A DNA stretch of 64,000 nucleotides. Origin: an uncultured Bacillota bacterium. GTDB lineage: Bacteria; Bacillota; Clostridia; Christensenellales; Borkfalkiaceae. The notes below the pieces were generated by a model. It saw only the letters and a list, made by a program, of their open reading frames with translations. It was not told the DNA's origin and made no database searches. Location: contig CASFTB010000001.1 in NCBI GenBank assembly GCA_949297575.1, forward strand, positions 69,666 to 133,665, read 5' to 3'. The translations under genes and the position numbers were made by a program. Positions 41,940-50,359 of this stretch are shown in pieces (within the stretch, counting starts at the first letter, position 1; every line of letters starts with the position of its first letter).

Positions 41940-42866
41940 ATGCTGTACGACAGTATCACGCAACTTATCGGGAGGACGCCCCTCCTGCGGCTGCACAACA
42001 TCGAGCGCGAATGCGGCACGGGCGCGCAGCTCCTCGCCAAGCTCGAGTATTTCAACCCCACGGGCAGCGTCAAGGATCGCCCCGCCCTCGCCATCATCGA
42101 GGAGCTGGAGCGGTCGGGCAGGATCGGAAAGGGGACCCTCCTCATCGAGCCGACAAGCGGCAACACGGGCATCGGCCTTGCCGCCGTGTGCGCGGTGCGC
42201 GGCTATCGCCTCGTGCTCACCATGCCCGAAACGATGAGCGTCGAGCGGCGCAAGCTGCTCTCCGCCTTCGGCGCAGAGATCGTGCTCACCGACGGCAAGG
42301 CGGGCATGCGGGGCGCCATCGAGCGCGCCGAACAGCTCTGCCGCGAAAACGAGGGCAGCGTCATCTGCGGGCAGTTCGTCAACCCCGCCAACCCCGCCGC
42401 GCACTACGCCTCTACCGGCCCGGAACTGTGGGAGGACTGCGAGGGCAGGCTGGACTTCCTCGTCGCGGGCGTGGGTACGGGCGGCACCCTTTCGGGCACC
42501 GCGAAGTTCCTCAAAGAAAAGAACCCCGCCCTGAAGGCGGTCGCCGTCGAGCCGGAAGGCTCGCCCGTGCTCTCGGGCGGCGAGGCAGGCCCGCACGGCC
42601 TGCAGGGCATCGGGGCGGGCTTCGTGCCCGAGATCCTCGATACTTCCCTGATCGACGAGGTGATCGCCGTCTCCGACGAGGACGCCTACGCCTTCGGCCG
42701 CCTGCTCGCCGGGCGCGAGGGGGTGTTCGCCGGCATCACGGCGGGGGCGGCGGTGTATGCCGCCGTGCGCCTCGCCCTGCGGGAGGAGAACGCCGGCAAG
42801 CGTATCGCCGTCATCCTGCCCGATACGGGCGCGCGCTACCTCTCCACGCCGCTGTTTTCGGAATAG
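41940..42866 (+). CDS. cysK: cysteine synthase (O-acetylserine sulfhydrylase)
   Basis: This 308-residue PLP enzyme makes cysteine from O-acetylserine and sulfide. Lys42 in PTGSVKDRPA (about 37-46) is the Schiff-base lysine; PTSGNTGIGLA (about 68-78) is the substrate loop; GVGTGGTLSGTA (about 176-187) binds the PLP phosphate. It resembles CysK rather than cystathionine beta-synthase, with no extra domains. GGGAGG is six bases before the ATG. cysE, which makes its substrate, lies at 45991, separated by a regulator and a Sel1 gene. The next gene starts two bases after the stop. Confidence 0.95.
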   Translation: MLYDSITQLIGRTPLLRLHNIERECGTGAQLLAKLEYFNPTGSVKDRPALAIIEELERSGRIGKGTLLIEPTSGNTGIGLAAVCAVRGYRLVLTMPETMSVERRKLLSAFGAEIVLTDGKAGMRGAIERAEQLCRENEGSVICGQFVNPANPAAHYASTGPELWEDCEGRLDFLVAGVGTGGTLSGTAKFLKEKNPALKAVAVEPEGSPVLSGGEAGPHGLQGIGAGFVPEILDTSLIDEVIAVSDEDAYAFGRLLAGREGVFAGITAGAAVYAAVRLALREENAGKRIAVILPDTGARYLSTPLFSE

Positions 42867-42868
42867 GC

Positions 42869-43486
42869 ATGGGCGGGGAAGGACGTGCCCGCAGGGAGCG
42901 GGCGGAGGCGGAGCGCCTGGCGCGCTTCGAAGAGCGGTGCGCGCTTTTGGAGGCGGAGGGCATGCGCGGGCAGGACAGAACATTTTCGCAGCGCGCTTCC
43001 GCCCTGCTCGGGTTTTTGTGCGCCCTCCCCTTCGCCGCGGGGGTGGCCGTCGCCTTCTTTTTCCGCGGGGGGAAGAGCTGGCTTCTGACGGGGAACCTGT
43101 TCGCCGACCTCGCGCTGTACGTCGCCGTGTTTCTGGCGAGCATCCCCGTGCACGAGTGCCTGCACGCCCTCGGCTGGGCGGCGGCGAAGGGTTCCTTCGC
43201 GGGGCTGCGCATCTGCCTTGCGGGGGGCGCGCCGTACTGTGCGTGCGCGCAGCCGCTGGGCAGGTGGCGGTACCTCGCGGGCACGCTCGCGCCCTTTTTC
43301 GTTCTCGGGGCGGGGCTTTCCGCCGCGGGCATCGCGGCGGCGTCTCTCCCGCTCACGCTGTACGGCGCCTTCAACCTGCTCAACGCGGGGGCGGACGTGC
43401 TCGTCTCCCTGCGCGCGCTCGCCGCGCGCGGGCTGCTGCTCGACCACCCGTCCCGCTGCGGCTTTTATGCCTTTTCGCGCGCATGA
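42869..43486 (+). CDS. DUF3267-like membrane protein with zincin HExxH motif
   Basis: This 205-residue protein has a charged N-terminus (about 1-40) and four or five membrane segments. HECLH within SIPVHECLHALGWAAAKG (about 92-109) is an HExxH zinc-protease motif at the edge of a helix, typical of the DUF3267 putative zincin peptidases. A second conserved stretch is ALAPFFVL-like TLAPFFVLGAG (about 138-148). The function is unknown; an intramembrane or membrane-associated protease is only suggested by the motif. It starts two bases after cysK with no separate ribosome site; ATG 42962, with GGAGG eight bases upstream, is an alternative. Confidence 0.7.
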   Translation: MGGEGRARRERAEAERLARFEERCALLEAEGMRGQDRTFSQRASALLGFLCALPFAAGVAVAFFFRGGKSWLLTGNLFADLALYVAVFLASIPVHECLHALGWAAAKGSFAGLRICLAGGAPYCACAQPLGRWRYLAGTLAPFFVLGAGLSAAGIAAASLPLTLYGAFNLLNAGADVLVSLRALAARGLLLDHPSRCGFYAFSRA

Positions 43487-43514
43487 AAAACCCCCGCACG
43501 GGCGTGTGCGGGGG
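43486..43514 (-). terminator. terminator of the DeoR-type regulator gene
   Basis: On the minus strand CCCCCGCAC (43514-43506) pairs with GTGCGGGGG (43499-43491), followed by TTTTT. Confidence 0.82.
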
Positions 43515-43530
43515 AGGGGAGACGGTGCGG

Positions 43531-44289
43531 TCAGATCACGACGATGTTCTTTTCTTCGAACTTCGCCTTGACGTCCGCGGGGAAGCGGTCGTCCGTGATC
43601 AGCACGTCGATGTTTTCGGGCGTGGCGAAGGTGTAGGGCATGATCTTGCCGATCTTGGAGGTGTCCAGCATCATGTACACCATCTTTGCGCGCGCGAGGA
43701 TGAATTTTAATAGGTCGCTCTCCACCTGCGACACGCAGGAAAATCCCTGGTCGAAGGAGAAGGCCGAGGCGGAAATGATGGCGAGCTCGAAGTTTGTGTT
43801 GCCCAGAAAGACCTTCGTATAGGGGGAGGCGGTGGAGAGGTTGTCCTTGATGAGCGAGCCGCCCACCAAAACGACCTCCGGCTGCTTTTTGTGCGCCAGC
43901 TCTTCGGCGACGACGATGCCGTTGGTGAAGACGTGGCAGGGCCTGTCCGGCAGTTCCTTGGCCAGCTGCAGCGCCGTCGTGCCGCCGTCCAAGAACATGC
44001 TCACGCCCTCGTCGATGAGGGAGACGGCCTTTTTGGCGATGACCTTTTTCGCATCCGTGTTGATGGTCGATTTCTGCGCGTATGCCTCGCCCGAGCGCTT
44101 CTGCACCTCGAGCACGGACATCGCGCCGCCGCGGACGCGGATGACCTTGTTTTCCTTTTCGAGCTCCAAGAGGTCTCTGCGCAGCGTCATGTCCGAAACG
44201 TCGGGGAATTGCTTGGCGAGCTCTTCCAGGCTCATCTTGCCGTTTTTCTCGATGAGGAGGGCGATCTCCTCGATTCTTGTGCGTTTCGT
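43531..44289 (-). CDS. DeoR-family transcriptional regulator, apparently starting at ACG
   Basis: From 44289 the protein is 252 residues, the normal DeoR length. It has an N-terminal winged helix (RTRIEEIALLIEKNGKMSLE, then VSDMTLRRDLLELEKENKVIRVRGGA, about 33-58) and a sugar-phosphate sensing domain (FLDGGTTALQLAKELPD, about 97-113; VLVGGSL; STASPYTKVFLG). The first codons read ACG AAA CGC ACA AGA with AGGAGG exactly eight bases upstream and a promoter behind it. The only in-frame ATG in this region, 44235, would remove the first helix of the HTH. So either ACG is used or an ATG mutated. The inverted repeat at 44303-44316 may be its own operator. Target genes are unknown. Confidence 0.8.
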   Translation of the reverse strand, partial: TKRTRIEEIALLIEKNGKMSLEELAKQFPDVSDMTLRRDLLELEKENKVIRVRGGAMSVLEVQKRSGEAYAQKSTINTDAKKVIAKKAVSLIDEGVSMFLDGGTTALQLAKELPDRPCHVFTNGIVVAEELAHKKQPEVVLVGGSLIKDNLSTASPYTKVFLGNTNFELAIISASAFSFDQGFSCVSQVESDLLKFILARAKMVYMMLDTSKIGKIMPYTFATPENIDVLITDDRFPADVKAKFEEKNIVVI

Positions 44290-44302
44290 AAGGGTTTCCT
44301 CC

Positions 44303-44316
44303 TAAGAACATTCTTA
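44303..44316. promoter_or_regulatory. palindrome at the regulator's start site, possible operator
   Basis: TAAGAA-CA-TTCTTA overlaps the predicted transcription start (about 44315) and the AGGAGG of the DeoR-type gene. Autorepression is a reasonable guess. Confidence 0.4.
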
Positions 44317-44321
44317 CAGAC

Positions 44322-44350
44322 AGTATAACATATTTCACAGGCTTTCGCAA
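44322..44350 (-). promoter_or_regulatory. promoter of the DeoR-type gene
   Basis: Minus strand TTGCGA (44350-44345), 17 bases, TATACT (44327-44322). It fixes the 5' end near 44315, 26 bases from the ACG codon. Confidence 0.72.
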
Positions 44351-44419
44351 CAAATTTTACATTATTTGTAACTATTTTTCAGAAAAAACAAAAAAATTTT
44401 TGCACATACGGAAAAAACA

Positions 44420-44447
44420 TTGCTATTTCGCCGAAATAATGTATAAT
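44420..44447 (+). promoter_or_regulatory. promoter of the sel1-cysE-alaS operon
   Basis: TTGCTA (44420-44425), 16 bases, TATAAT (44442-44447). Confidence 0.65.
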
Positions 44448-44572
44448 ATATAAAAAAGCGGGGTATCCCCCGCGCCCCGGGCGCTTCCGCCGCCGGAAAC
44501 GGCCGGCCCTGCATTTTCTGCAGAGGGAAGGAGCGGCGGGGCGACGGAAAGAGATACGGGAGGAAGAAGAGA

Positions 44573-45958
44573 ATGGGAGAAGACCTCGAGAGGCTCGTCG
44601 CCCGCGGCAGCCTGGGAGACGCTGCGGCACAGCTGCAGCTCGGCCTCGCCTACGATTTCGGGCAGGGCGCCCCGCAGGACTACGGGAAGGCATTGTATTG
44701 GTACGGCCGCGCCGCCGGGCAGGGAGACGCGGAGGCGCAGTGGCGCCTCGGCTATTTTTATCATTACGGGCAGGGCACCGCGCGCGACCTTCTCAAAGCG
44801 ATTTCCCTGTACAGAGACGCGCTGGCGCAGCGGCCCGACTGTTCCGCGTCCTGGCTGCTTCCCGAGGCGGAAAAGCTGCTCTCCGAGGAGAACGAAAGCT
44901 TTCGCCGCCGTGCGGAGGCGGGGGATACCGGGGCGCTGTATTCTTACGGGAACAACCTGCTCCGTGCGGGGCGGCATGCGGAGGGCATGGAACGGCTCGC
45001 CGCCGCCGCCTCCCGCGGGCATGCCGCCGCCGCATATGCGCTGGGCATGTGCCGCATCGGAGGCATAGGTGCGCCGCGCGACGAAAAGGAGGGCTACCGC
45101 CTCGTGCTCGCCGCCGCGCAGGCGGGGTTTGCCGCCGCGCAGAGGGAGGCGGGGCGCTGCCTTCTGGAAGGCATCGGCACCGCAGAAGATGCCGAACGGG
45201 GCGTGGAATGGCTGCGGCGCGCCGCAGAGCAGGGCGATCCGGGCGCCTGCTATCTCCTCGCGCGCTGCTTTGAAGAGGGCGTCGGGACGGACGAGGAAGG
45301 GGAAGAGGCCGTGCAGCTGTACCGCCTCGCCGCAGAGGCCGGCCATCCCGAGGCGCAGTTCGAGTACGCTCTCTGCCTCGACCTTGGTTCTGGCATACCC
45401 GCAGACGAGGGAGAGGCCGCCGGGTGGTATTGCCGCGCGGCGGAGGGCGGCGTCGCCGGGGCACAGTTCAACCTCGCCGTCTGCTTTGAAACGGGGCAGG
45501 GCGCGCCCAAAGATCTCGCGCAGGCGGCCAAATGGTACCGCAAGGCGGCGGAGCAGGGGCATGCCGCGGCGCAGTTCAACCTCGGCGTCTTCTGCGACGC
45601 CGGCAGGGGCGTTCCCCAAAGCCGCGCCGACGCGGTCAAATGGTACCGCAAGGCGGCGGAACAGGGCCTTGCAAAGGCGCAGTTCAATCTGGGGATCTGT
45701 TATTACAACGGCCTCGGCGTCCCTCAAAATTATGCCGAGGCGGCGCGCTGGTACGGCAAAGCCGCCGAACAGGGGGATGCGTCCGCACAGTGCGAATTTG
45801 CCGTCTGCCTTTATAACGGCGACGGCTGCCCGCGCGACCTGCAGCGGGCGGCGGACTTCGCCGCAAAGGCGGCGGAAGCCGCGGAGGGCGCGTTTTCAGA
45901 CAAGGCGCGCGAGATCCTGGAGCGCTGCCGCAGGGCGGGCGTCTTCCCCCGAAAATAG
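44573..45958 (+). CDS. Sel1-repeat (SEL1-like TPR) protein
   Basis: This 461-residue protein is made almost entirely of 36-residue Sel1-like repeats (roughly ten). Each has the pattern AA..LG..Y..G.G.P.D...A..WY..AAEQG...AQ, clearest at about 240-425 (for example NLAVCFETGQGAPKD and ALYWYGRAAGQGDAEAQ). No signal peptide or membrane segment is present, so it is likely cytoplasmic. Such solenoids are protein-interaction scaffolds; the partner is unknown. GGGAGG precedes the ATG. It leads an apparent operon with cysE and alaS. Confidence 0.85.
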   Translation: MGEDLERLVARGSLGDAAAQLQLGLAYDFGQGAPQDYGKALYWYGRAAGQGDAEAQWRLGYFYHYGQGTARDLLKAISLYRDALAQRPDCSASWLLPEAEKLLSEENESFRRRAEAGDTGALYSYGNNLLRAGRHAEGMERLAAAASRGHAAAAYALGMCRIGGIGAPRDEKEGYRLVLAAAQAGFAAAQREAGRCLLEGIGTAEDAERGVEWLRRAAEQGDPGACYLLARCFEEGVGTDEEGEEAVQLYRLAAEAGHPEAQFEYALCLDLGSGIPADEGEAAGWYCRAAEGGVAGAQFNLAVCFETGQGAPKDLAQAAKWYRKAAEQGHAAAQFNLGVFCDAGRGVPQSRADAVKWYRKAAEQGLAKAQFNLGICYYNGLGVPQNYAEAARWYGKAAEQGDASAQCEFAVCLYNGDGCPRDLQRAADFAAKAAEAAEGAFSDKAREILERCRRAGVFPRK

Positions 45959-45990
45959 AGCACGCGCCGCGCGCAAAGGAGTGATCTGCC

Positions 45991-46740
45991 ATGTTCAAAA
46001 GGTTACGCGCCGATCTCGAGGCGGCAAAGCGCAACGACCCCGCCGCGCGCAATAAATTCGAGATCCTTCTCACATATTCGGGCGTGCACGCCCTCTCGTG
46101 GCACCGCTTCGCCAACAGGCTGTACAGGATGCACTTAAAGCTTCTGGCGCGCATCGTGTCGCAGTTTGCGAAATTCCTGACCGGCATCGAGATACACCCC
46201 GCCGCCAAGATCGAGGGCGGCGTGTTCATCGACCACGGCACGGGCGTCGTCATCGGCGAGACGGCCGAGGTCAAGAGCGGCGTGGTCATCTACCAGGGCG
46301 TCACCCTCGGCGGCACGGGCAAGGAAAAGGGCAAGCGGCACCCGACCATCGAGAGAGACGTCGTCATCAGCTCGGGCGCGAAGGTGCTGGGCGGCTTCAC
46401 CGTGGGCGAGGGCGCCAAGATCGGCGCCGGCGCCGTCGTGCTCAAAGAGGTGCCGCCGCACGCGACCGTCGTCGGCGTTCCCGGGCGCGTCGTGCGCATC
46501 AAGGGCGAAAAGCCCGACCTGCAGCAGGAAAAGGTGGACCCCAACGCCGAGGAGATCCGCGCGCTCAAATGCCGCATACATAAGCTGGAATCCGCGCTCG
46601 AAAAGCTCACCGGCGAAAAGTTCGAGTGCACAAAAGAGGAAGAGGACCTGTTTCCCGTAGCGGAGACGGCGGATAGGGGAGAAAAGGACGAGGACAGCAC
46701 TACACAACAAACCGAGGTCATGAGAGATGATAACGAGTAA
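45991..46740 (+). CDS. cysE: serine O-acetyltransferase
   Basis: This 249-residue enzyme makes O-acetylserine from serine and acetyl-CoA, the substrate of the CysK encoded 3 kb upstream. A short N-terminal helical part (YSGVHALSWHRFANRLY, about 29-45) precedes a left-handed beta-helix of hexapeptide repeats (GIEIHPAAKIEGGVFIDHGTG, GVTLGGTGKEKGKRHPTIE). The catalytic-type residues HP and DHGTGVVIGE are present. The C-terminal 70 residues (about 180-249) are a hydrophilic, partly coiled-coil extension beyond the usual end. The canonical CysK-docking C-terminal Ile is missing (ends DDNE). AAAGGAG precedes the ATG; the end overlaps alaS by 14 bases. Confidence 0.92.
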   Translation: MFKRLRADLEAAKRNDPAARNKFEILLTYSGVHALSWHRFANRLYRMHLKLLARIVSQFAKFLTGIEIHPAAKIEGGVFIDHGTGVVIGETAEVKSGVVIYQGVTLGGTGKEKGKRHPTIERDVVISSGAKVLGGFTVGEGAKIGAGAVVLKEVPPHATVVGVPGRVVRIKGEKPDLQQEKVDPNAEEIRALKCRIHKLESALEKLTGEKFECTKEEEDLFPVAETADRGEKDEDSTTQQTEVMRDDNE

Positions 46741-48556
46741 AGAACTTCGCAGCAAGTGGCTCTCCTTCTACGAGAGCAAGGGGCACGTAAACATCGGGGC
46801 GGTCTCCCTCATCGGAGACGGCACCACGGGCGTCATGTTCAACGTGGCGGGCATGCAACCCCTCATGCCCTATCTTCTGGGACAGCCGCACCCCGCCGGC
46901 AAGCGCCTGTGCAACGTGCAGGGCTGCGTGCGCACGGTAGACATCGAGTCCGTCGGAGACGCCACCCACTTCACCTTCTTCGAGATGATGGGCAACTGGT
47001 CTTTGGGAGACTACTTCAAAAAGGAGAAGACGGCCTGGTCCTTCGAGCTCCTCACCGAAGTGTTCGGGCTGGATAAGGACAAGCTGTGCTCGACGGTGTT
47101 CGCGGGCAACGAGTCCGCCCCGCGCGATGACGAGACGGCGCAGCTGCTCATCGGCCTCGGCATCAAACCCGAGCACATCTATTATCTGGATAAGTCCAAC
47201 AACTGGTGGGAGCTGGAGGGCACCGTCGGCACTCCCTGCGGGCCGGACAACGAGTGGTTCTACCCCCTCACCGACGAGGAGTGCGGCCGCGAACACTGCG
47301 ACATCAACTGCCCCTGCGGCAGGTATGTGGAGATCGGCAACGACGTCTACATGCAGTATAAAAAGACGGAGAGCGGCTACGTCCCTCTGGAAAACAAGAA
47401 CGTCGACACCGGCTTCGGGCTGGACCGCATGCTCGCCTTCCTCAACGGGCTGAAGGACGGCTACAAGACCGACCTCTTCTCCGCCGTCATCTCGTATCTC
47501 GAGCAGGCGTCCGGCAAAAAGTACGACGACGGCGGAGAGGCGCAGAAAGCGATGCGCATCGTCGCCGACCACACCCGCACCGCCGTCATGCTCATCGGCG
47601 ACGTCAACGGCATCCTCCCTTCCAACACGGGGGCGGGCTACATCCTGCGCCGCCTCATGCGCCGCGCGGTGCGCTACTGCCGCGCCCTGGGCGTGGACGG
47701 CAAGGAGATGCTCCCCGTCGCAAAGATCTTCATCGAACAGATCTACGACGAGGCGTACCCGCTGCTGCCGCAGAAGGAAGACTACATCCTCGCCGAGATC
47801 TCCCGCGAGATCGAGCGCTTCGAGTCCACCCTCGAAAAGGGCATGAAGGAGTTTGAAAAGACGCTTTCGGGCATCGAGCGCAAGAACGAGTTCATGTCCA
47901 AACAGGATCCCGCATACGTAAAAGAGACGAAGATCGGCGGCAAGGCGGCGTTCAAACTGTACGATACGTACGGTTTCCCCCTCGAGCTGACCGTCGAAAT
48001 GGCGGCCGAGCGCGGCTACACCGTCGACGAAGAGGGCTTCGCCGCCGCCTTCAAAGAGCATCAGGAAAAGAGCCACGCGCAGGTCTCCGCCGGCGAATTC
48101 AAGGGCGGCCTCGCCGACACCGGCGAAGCGACCACCCGCCTGCACACCGCCACGCACCTTTTGAACGCCGCGCTCAAACAGGTGCTCTCGCCCGACGTCA
48201 ACCAGAAGGGCAGCAACATCACCCCCGAACGCCTGCGCTTCGACTTCAACTTCCCCCGCCCCATGACGCAGGAGGAGATCAAGGCGGTCGAAGATCTCGT
48301 AAACGAAAAGATCAAGGAAAACATCCCCGTCGTGTTCGAGGAGATGCCCTACGAGAAGGCGCGCGCCGAGGGCGTGGTCGGCGTCTTCGACAGCAAATAC
48401 GGCGACGTGGTAAAGACCTATTCCATCGGCACCTTCTCGCGCGAGATGTGCGGCGGCCCGCACGCCAAGAGCACGGGCGAGCTGGGGCACTTCAAGATCG
48501 TCAAGGAGCAGTCCTCCTCGAGCGGCGTGCGCCGCATCAAGGCGGTGCTCGAATAA
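46727..48556 (+). CDS. alaS: alanyl-tRNA synthetase, short form lacking the C-terminal C-Ala domain
   Basis: This 609-residue protein attaches alanine to tRNA(Ala). The aminoacylation core is complete (FNVAGMQPLMPYLLG; CVRTVDIESVGDATHFTFFEMMGNWS, about 66-91; NTGAGYILRRLMRRAVRY). The editing domain has its metal ligands: HTATH (about 475-479) and CGGPH (about 579-583). It ends at SSGVRRIKAVLE, exactly where the linker to the DHHA1/C-Ala domain would begin. Normal bacterial AlaRS is about 870 residues, so about 260 are missing. The ending is clean, and no second alaS fragment follows. It overlaps cysE by 14 bases. Confidence 0.93.
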   Translation: MITSKELRSKWLSFYESKGHVNIGAVSLIGDGTTGVMFNVAGMQPLMPYLLGQPHPAGKRLCNVQGCVRTVDIESVGDATHFTFFEMMGNWSLGDYFKKEKTAWSFELLTEVFGLDKDKLCSTVFAGNESAPRDDETAQLLIGLGIKPEHIYYLDKSNNWWELEGTVGTPCGPDNEWFYPLTDEECGREHCDINCPCGRYVEIGNDVYMQYKKTESGYVPLENKNVDTGFGLDRMLAFLNGLKDGYKTDLFSAVISYLEQASGKKYDDGGEAQKAMRIVADHTRTAVMLIGDVNGILPSNTGAGYILRRLMRRAVRYCRALGVDGKEMLPVAKIFIEQIYDEAYPLLPQKEDYILAEISREIERFESTLEKGMKEFEKTLSGIERKNEFMSKQDPAYVKETKIGGKAAFKLYDTYGFPLELTVEMAAERGYTVDEEGFAAAFKEHQEKSHAQVSAGEFKGGLADTGEATTRLHTATHLLNAALKQVLSPDVNQKGSNITPERLRFDFNFPRPMTQEEIKAVEDLVNEKIKENIPVVFEEMPYEKARAEGVVGVFDSKYGDVVKTYSIGTFSREMCGGPHAKSTGELGHFKIVKEQSSSSGVRRIKAVLE

Positions 48557-48572
48557 AAAACGGCGGCAATGC

Positions 48573-48602
48573 TTGCATCCGCGCCTCCCGCCCCCTTATA
48601 AT
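48573..48602 (+). promoter_or_regulatory. promoter of the 68-residue orphan gene
   Basis: TTGCAT (48573-48578), 18 bases, TATAAT (48597-48602), just after alaS. GGGAGGT follows at 48610. Confidence 0.68.
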
Positions 48603-48624
48603 GGGCAGCGGGAGGTGTTTTTTT

Positions 48625-48831
48625 ATGCAGAGACTTTACGATGCAGACATGCGCCTGCTCGGCTACCTGGCGGAGGGCGCGTCGGGGCGGCTGTCCGTGC
48701 TGGACGCCGATCGCAGGGTGCTCGGCTATTATTACCCCGCGTCGGACAAGACGTACACCAAAGACATGGCGCTCGTCGGCAGGGGGAACCAGCTCGCCGC
48801 GCTCCTGGAGCGCGCGGGGGGCAGGGCGTAG
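48625..48831 (+). CDS. small protein of unknown function (68 residues)
   Basis: It has its own promoter, a GGGAGGT site eight bases before the ATG, and a terminator behind it, so it is a genuine monocistronic gene. The sequence has internal near-repeats: LYDADMRLLGYL and VLDADRRVLGYYYP, each a short strand, a turn with Asp, and LGY. It ends with GRGNQLAALLERAGG. The pattern suggests a small beta-propeller-like fold; the '4-fold beta flower' group ends in a similar GN.L..LL segment, but that link is tentative. No signal peptide and no membrane segment. Confidence 0.65.
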   Translation: MQRLYDADMRLLGYLAEGASGRLSVLDADRRVLGYYYPASDKTYTKDMALVGRGNQLAALLERAGGRA

Positions 48832-48841
48832 CGCCGCGGGC

Positions 48842-48879
48842 AAAAAGAGAGCGGGGCGAAGGAGATCCTCCGCCCCGCT
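48842..48879 (-). terminator. terminator of fprA, shared with the small gene
   Basis: A 14-bp stem with one mismatch (48850-48863 with 48866-48879) is followed on the minus strand by TCTCTTTTTG. Confidence 0.75.
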
Positions 48880-48892
48880 TCGGGCGTTTCGT

Positions 48893-50065
48893 CTATTCTG
48901 CTCTGAGCGCCGCGGCGACGTCTGCGGCGATCTTGTCCAGCTGTTCCCGCGTCGGCTTATACGCGCATTTGACGGCGGGCAACAGGGGCTCGCATTTGGG
49001 GCTTTTCAGCGCCTCGAACACCTGGTCGGGAGACTGCCCGCCCCAGCCGTACGAGCCGAAGGCTACGAACTTCTTTTTGTTCCCGTTCAGCCCTTTGAAA
49101 TAGGTGAGGAAGGAGGCGACGGAGGGCATCATGTTGTTGTTGAGGGTGGGGGAGCCGACGGCGATGTACTTCGCCGTCATGGCGTCCGCGATGACGTCCG
49201 AATTGTGGCAGTAGTGCAGGTTGTACAGGCGGGGCTTGAACCCGCAGGCGAGGAAGGCGCTCTCGATCGCGTGCGCCATCGCCTCTGTGGAGTGCCACAT
49301 GGTGTCGAAGACGATGGCGACGGTGTCGTCATATTCGTTCGCCACCCACGATCTGTACAGCGCGAGGATGTCGGGGATGTGCTGCGTCCAAATGATGCCG
49401 TGGCTGGGGCAGATCGTATCGATCTGCAGCCCTTCGAGTGCGGCGAGCGCCTTGCCCGTCTGCATGCCGTACGGCTGCACGATGTTCGCGTAATATTTGC
49501 GCGCCTGGATGTACGCCTCGGGCAAGTCGCATTCGGTGTCCGTCCGCTCGTCGGAGGCGTAGTGCTGGCCGAAGGCGTCGTTGGAAAAGAGGATGTTGCC
49601 GGGGGTCATATAGGAGACCATGTTGTCCGGCCAGTGCACCATGGGCGTGGGCACGAAGGTGAGGGTGTGCTTGCCGAGGGAGAGCGTTTCGCCCGCCTTC
49701 ACGCCGATATAGCCGAGGTCGCCGTAGTAGGCGGTCAGATCCTTCACGCCCGCGCCCGCCGCGCAATACACCTTGGCGTTCTTTGCGAGGGCGCGTACGG
49801 CGGGTATGCCGCCGCTGTGGTCGGGTTCGGCGTGGTTGGAGACGATCACGTCGATCTTTGCGGGGTCGATGACCGAAGAGATGCGCGCGAGCATCTCCTC
49901 TTCGAAGCCCGCCTTCACCGCGTCGATGAGAGTGATCTTCTCGTCGATGATGAGGTAGGCATTATAGGTGGAGCCCTTCTCCGTCTCGTAGCCGTGGAAG
50001 TTCCTGAGGTTCCAGTCGACGGCGCCCACCCAATAGACGCCTTCGCAGATCTTCATTGCGTTCAT
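48893..50065 (-). CDS. fprA: FprA-family flavodiiron protein
   Basis: This 390-residue protein has an N-terminal metallo-beta-lactamase-like diiron domain (about 1-250) with the iron ligands of SNHAEPDHSGG (about 76-86), VHWPDNMV and CPSHGIIW (about 220-227). A C-terminal flavodoxin domain follows (about 255-390: VAIVFDTMWHSTEAMAHAI, GSPTLNNNM, FGSYGWGGQS). Flavodiiron proteins reduce O2 to water, or NO to N2O, in anaerobes. GAGGAG precedes the start. No rubredoxin gene is adjacent. Confidence 0.94.
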   Translation of the reverse strand: MNAMKICEGVYWVGAVDWNLRNFHGYETEKGSTYNAYLIIDEKITLIDAVKAGFEEEMLARISSVIDPAKIDVIVSNHAEPDHSGGIPAVRALAKNAKVYCAAGAGVKDLTAYYGDLGYIGVKAGETLSLGKHTLTFVPTPMVHWPDNMVSYMTPGNILFSNDAFGQHYASDERTDTECDLPEAYIQARKYYANIVQPYGMQTGKALAALEGLQIDTICPSHGIIWTQHIPDILALYRSWVANEYDDTVAIVFDTMWHSTEAMAHAIESAFLACGFKPRLYNLHYCHNSDVIADAMTAKYIAVGSPTLNNNMMPSVASFLTYFKGLNGNKKKFVAFGSYGWGGQSPDQVFEALKSPKCEPLLPAVKCAYKPTREQLDKIAADVAAALRAE

Positions 50066-50155
50066 AGCGTTTCTCCTCTTTTAAAAACAATATGGAATAT
50101 GGAATAAAATAAGACGATCGCCGGGGCCGTGCGGCTCTCGCGCGCGGCCAAACTC

Positions 50156-50185
50156 ATTATACAACGAAAGGGCGCCGCGAGGCAA
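50156..50185 (-). promoter_or_regulatory. fprA promoter
   Basis: Minus strand TTGCCT (50185-50180), 18 bases, TATAAT (50161-50156). The 50066-50377 gap holds this promoter, the divergent rpmG promoter and its leader hairpin, and nothing else recognisable. Confidence 0.65.
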
Positions 50186-50297
50186 GGATTTTTTCGCACG
50201 GGGGAGGAAAAAACTCTTTTCCGCGCGGTATCGCGGCAAAAAGCGGCGAAAAAATTCCGTATCCGGCAAGATTTTTTCATATCGGCGGCAAAATCCA

Positions 50298-50326
50298 TTG
50301 ACAAGGCGGAAAGTTTATGATAGACT
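50298..50326 (+). promoter_or_regulatory. promoter of rpmG-secE-nusG
   Basis: A perfect TTGACA (50298-50303), 17 bases, TAGACT (50321-50326), giving a start near 50333. Confidence 0.8.
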
Positions 50327-50333
50327 TTAAGAA

Positions 50334-50359
50334 CACACCGCGGCCGGTGTGATTTTTTT
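50334..50359 (+). promoter_or_regulatory. terminator-like hairpin at the 5' end of the rpmG transcript
   Basis: CACACCG (50334-50340) pairs with CGGTGTG (50345-50351) around CGGC, then A and seven T. It starts one base after the predicted start site, so it could be an attenuator or a 5'-end stabiliser. Confidence 0.5.
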
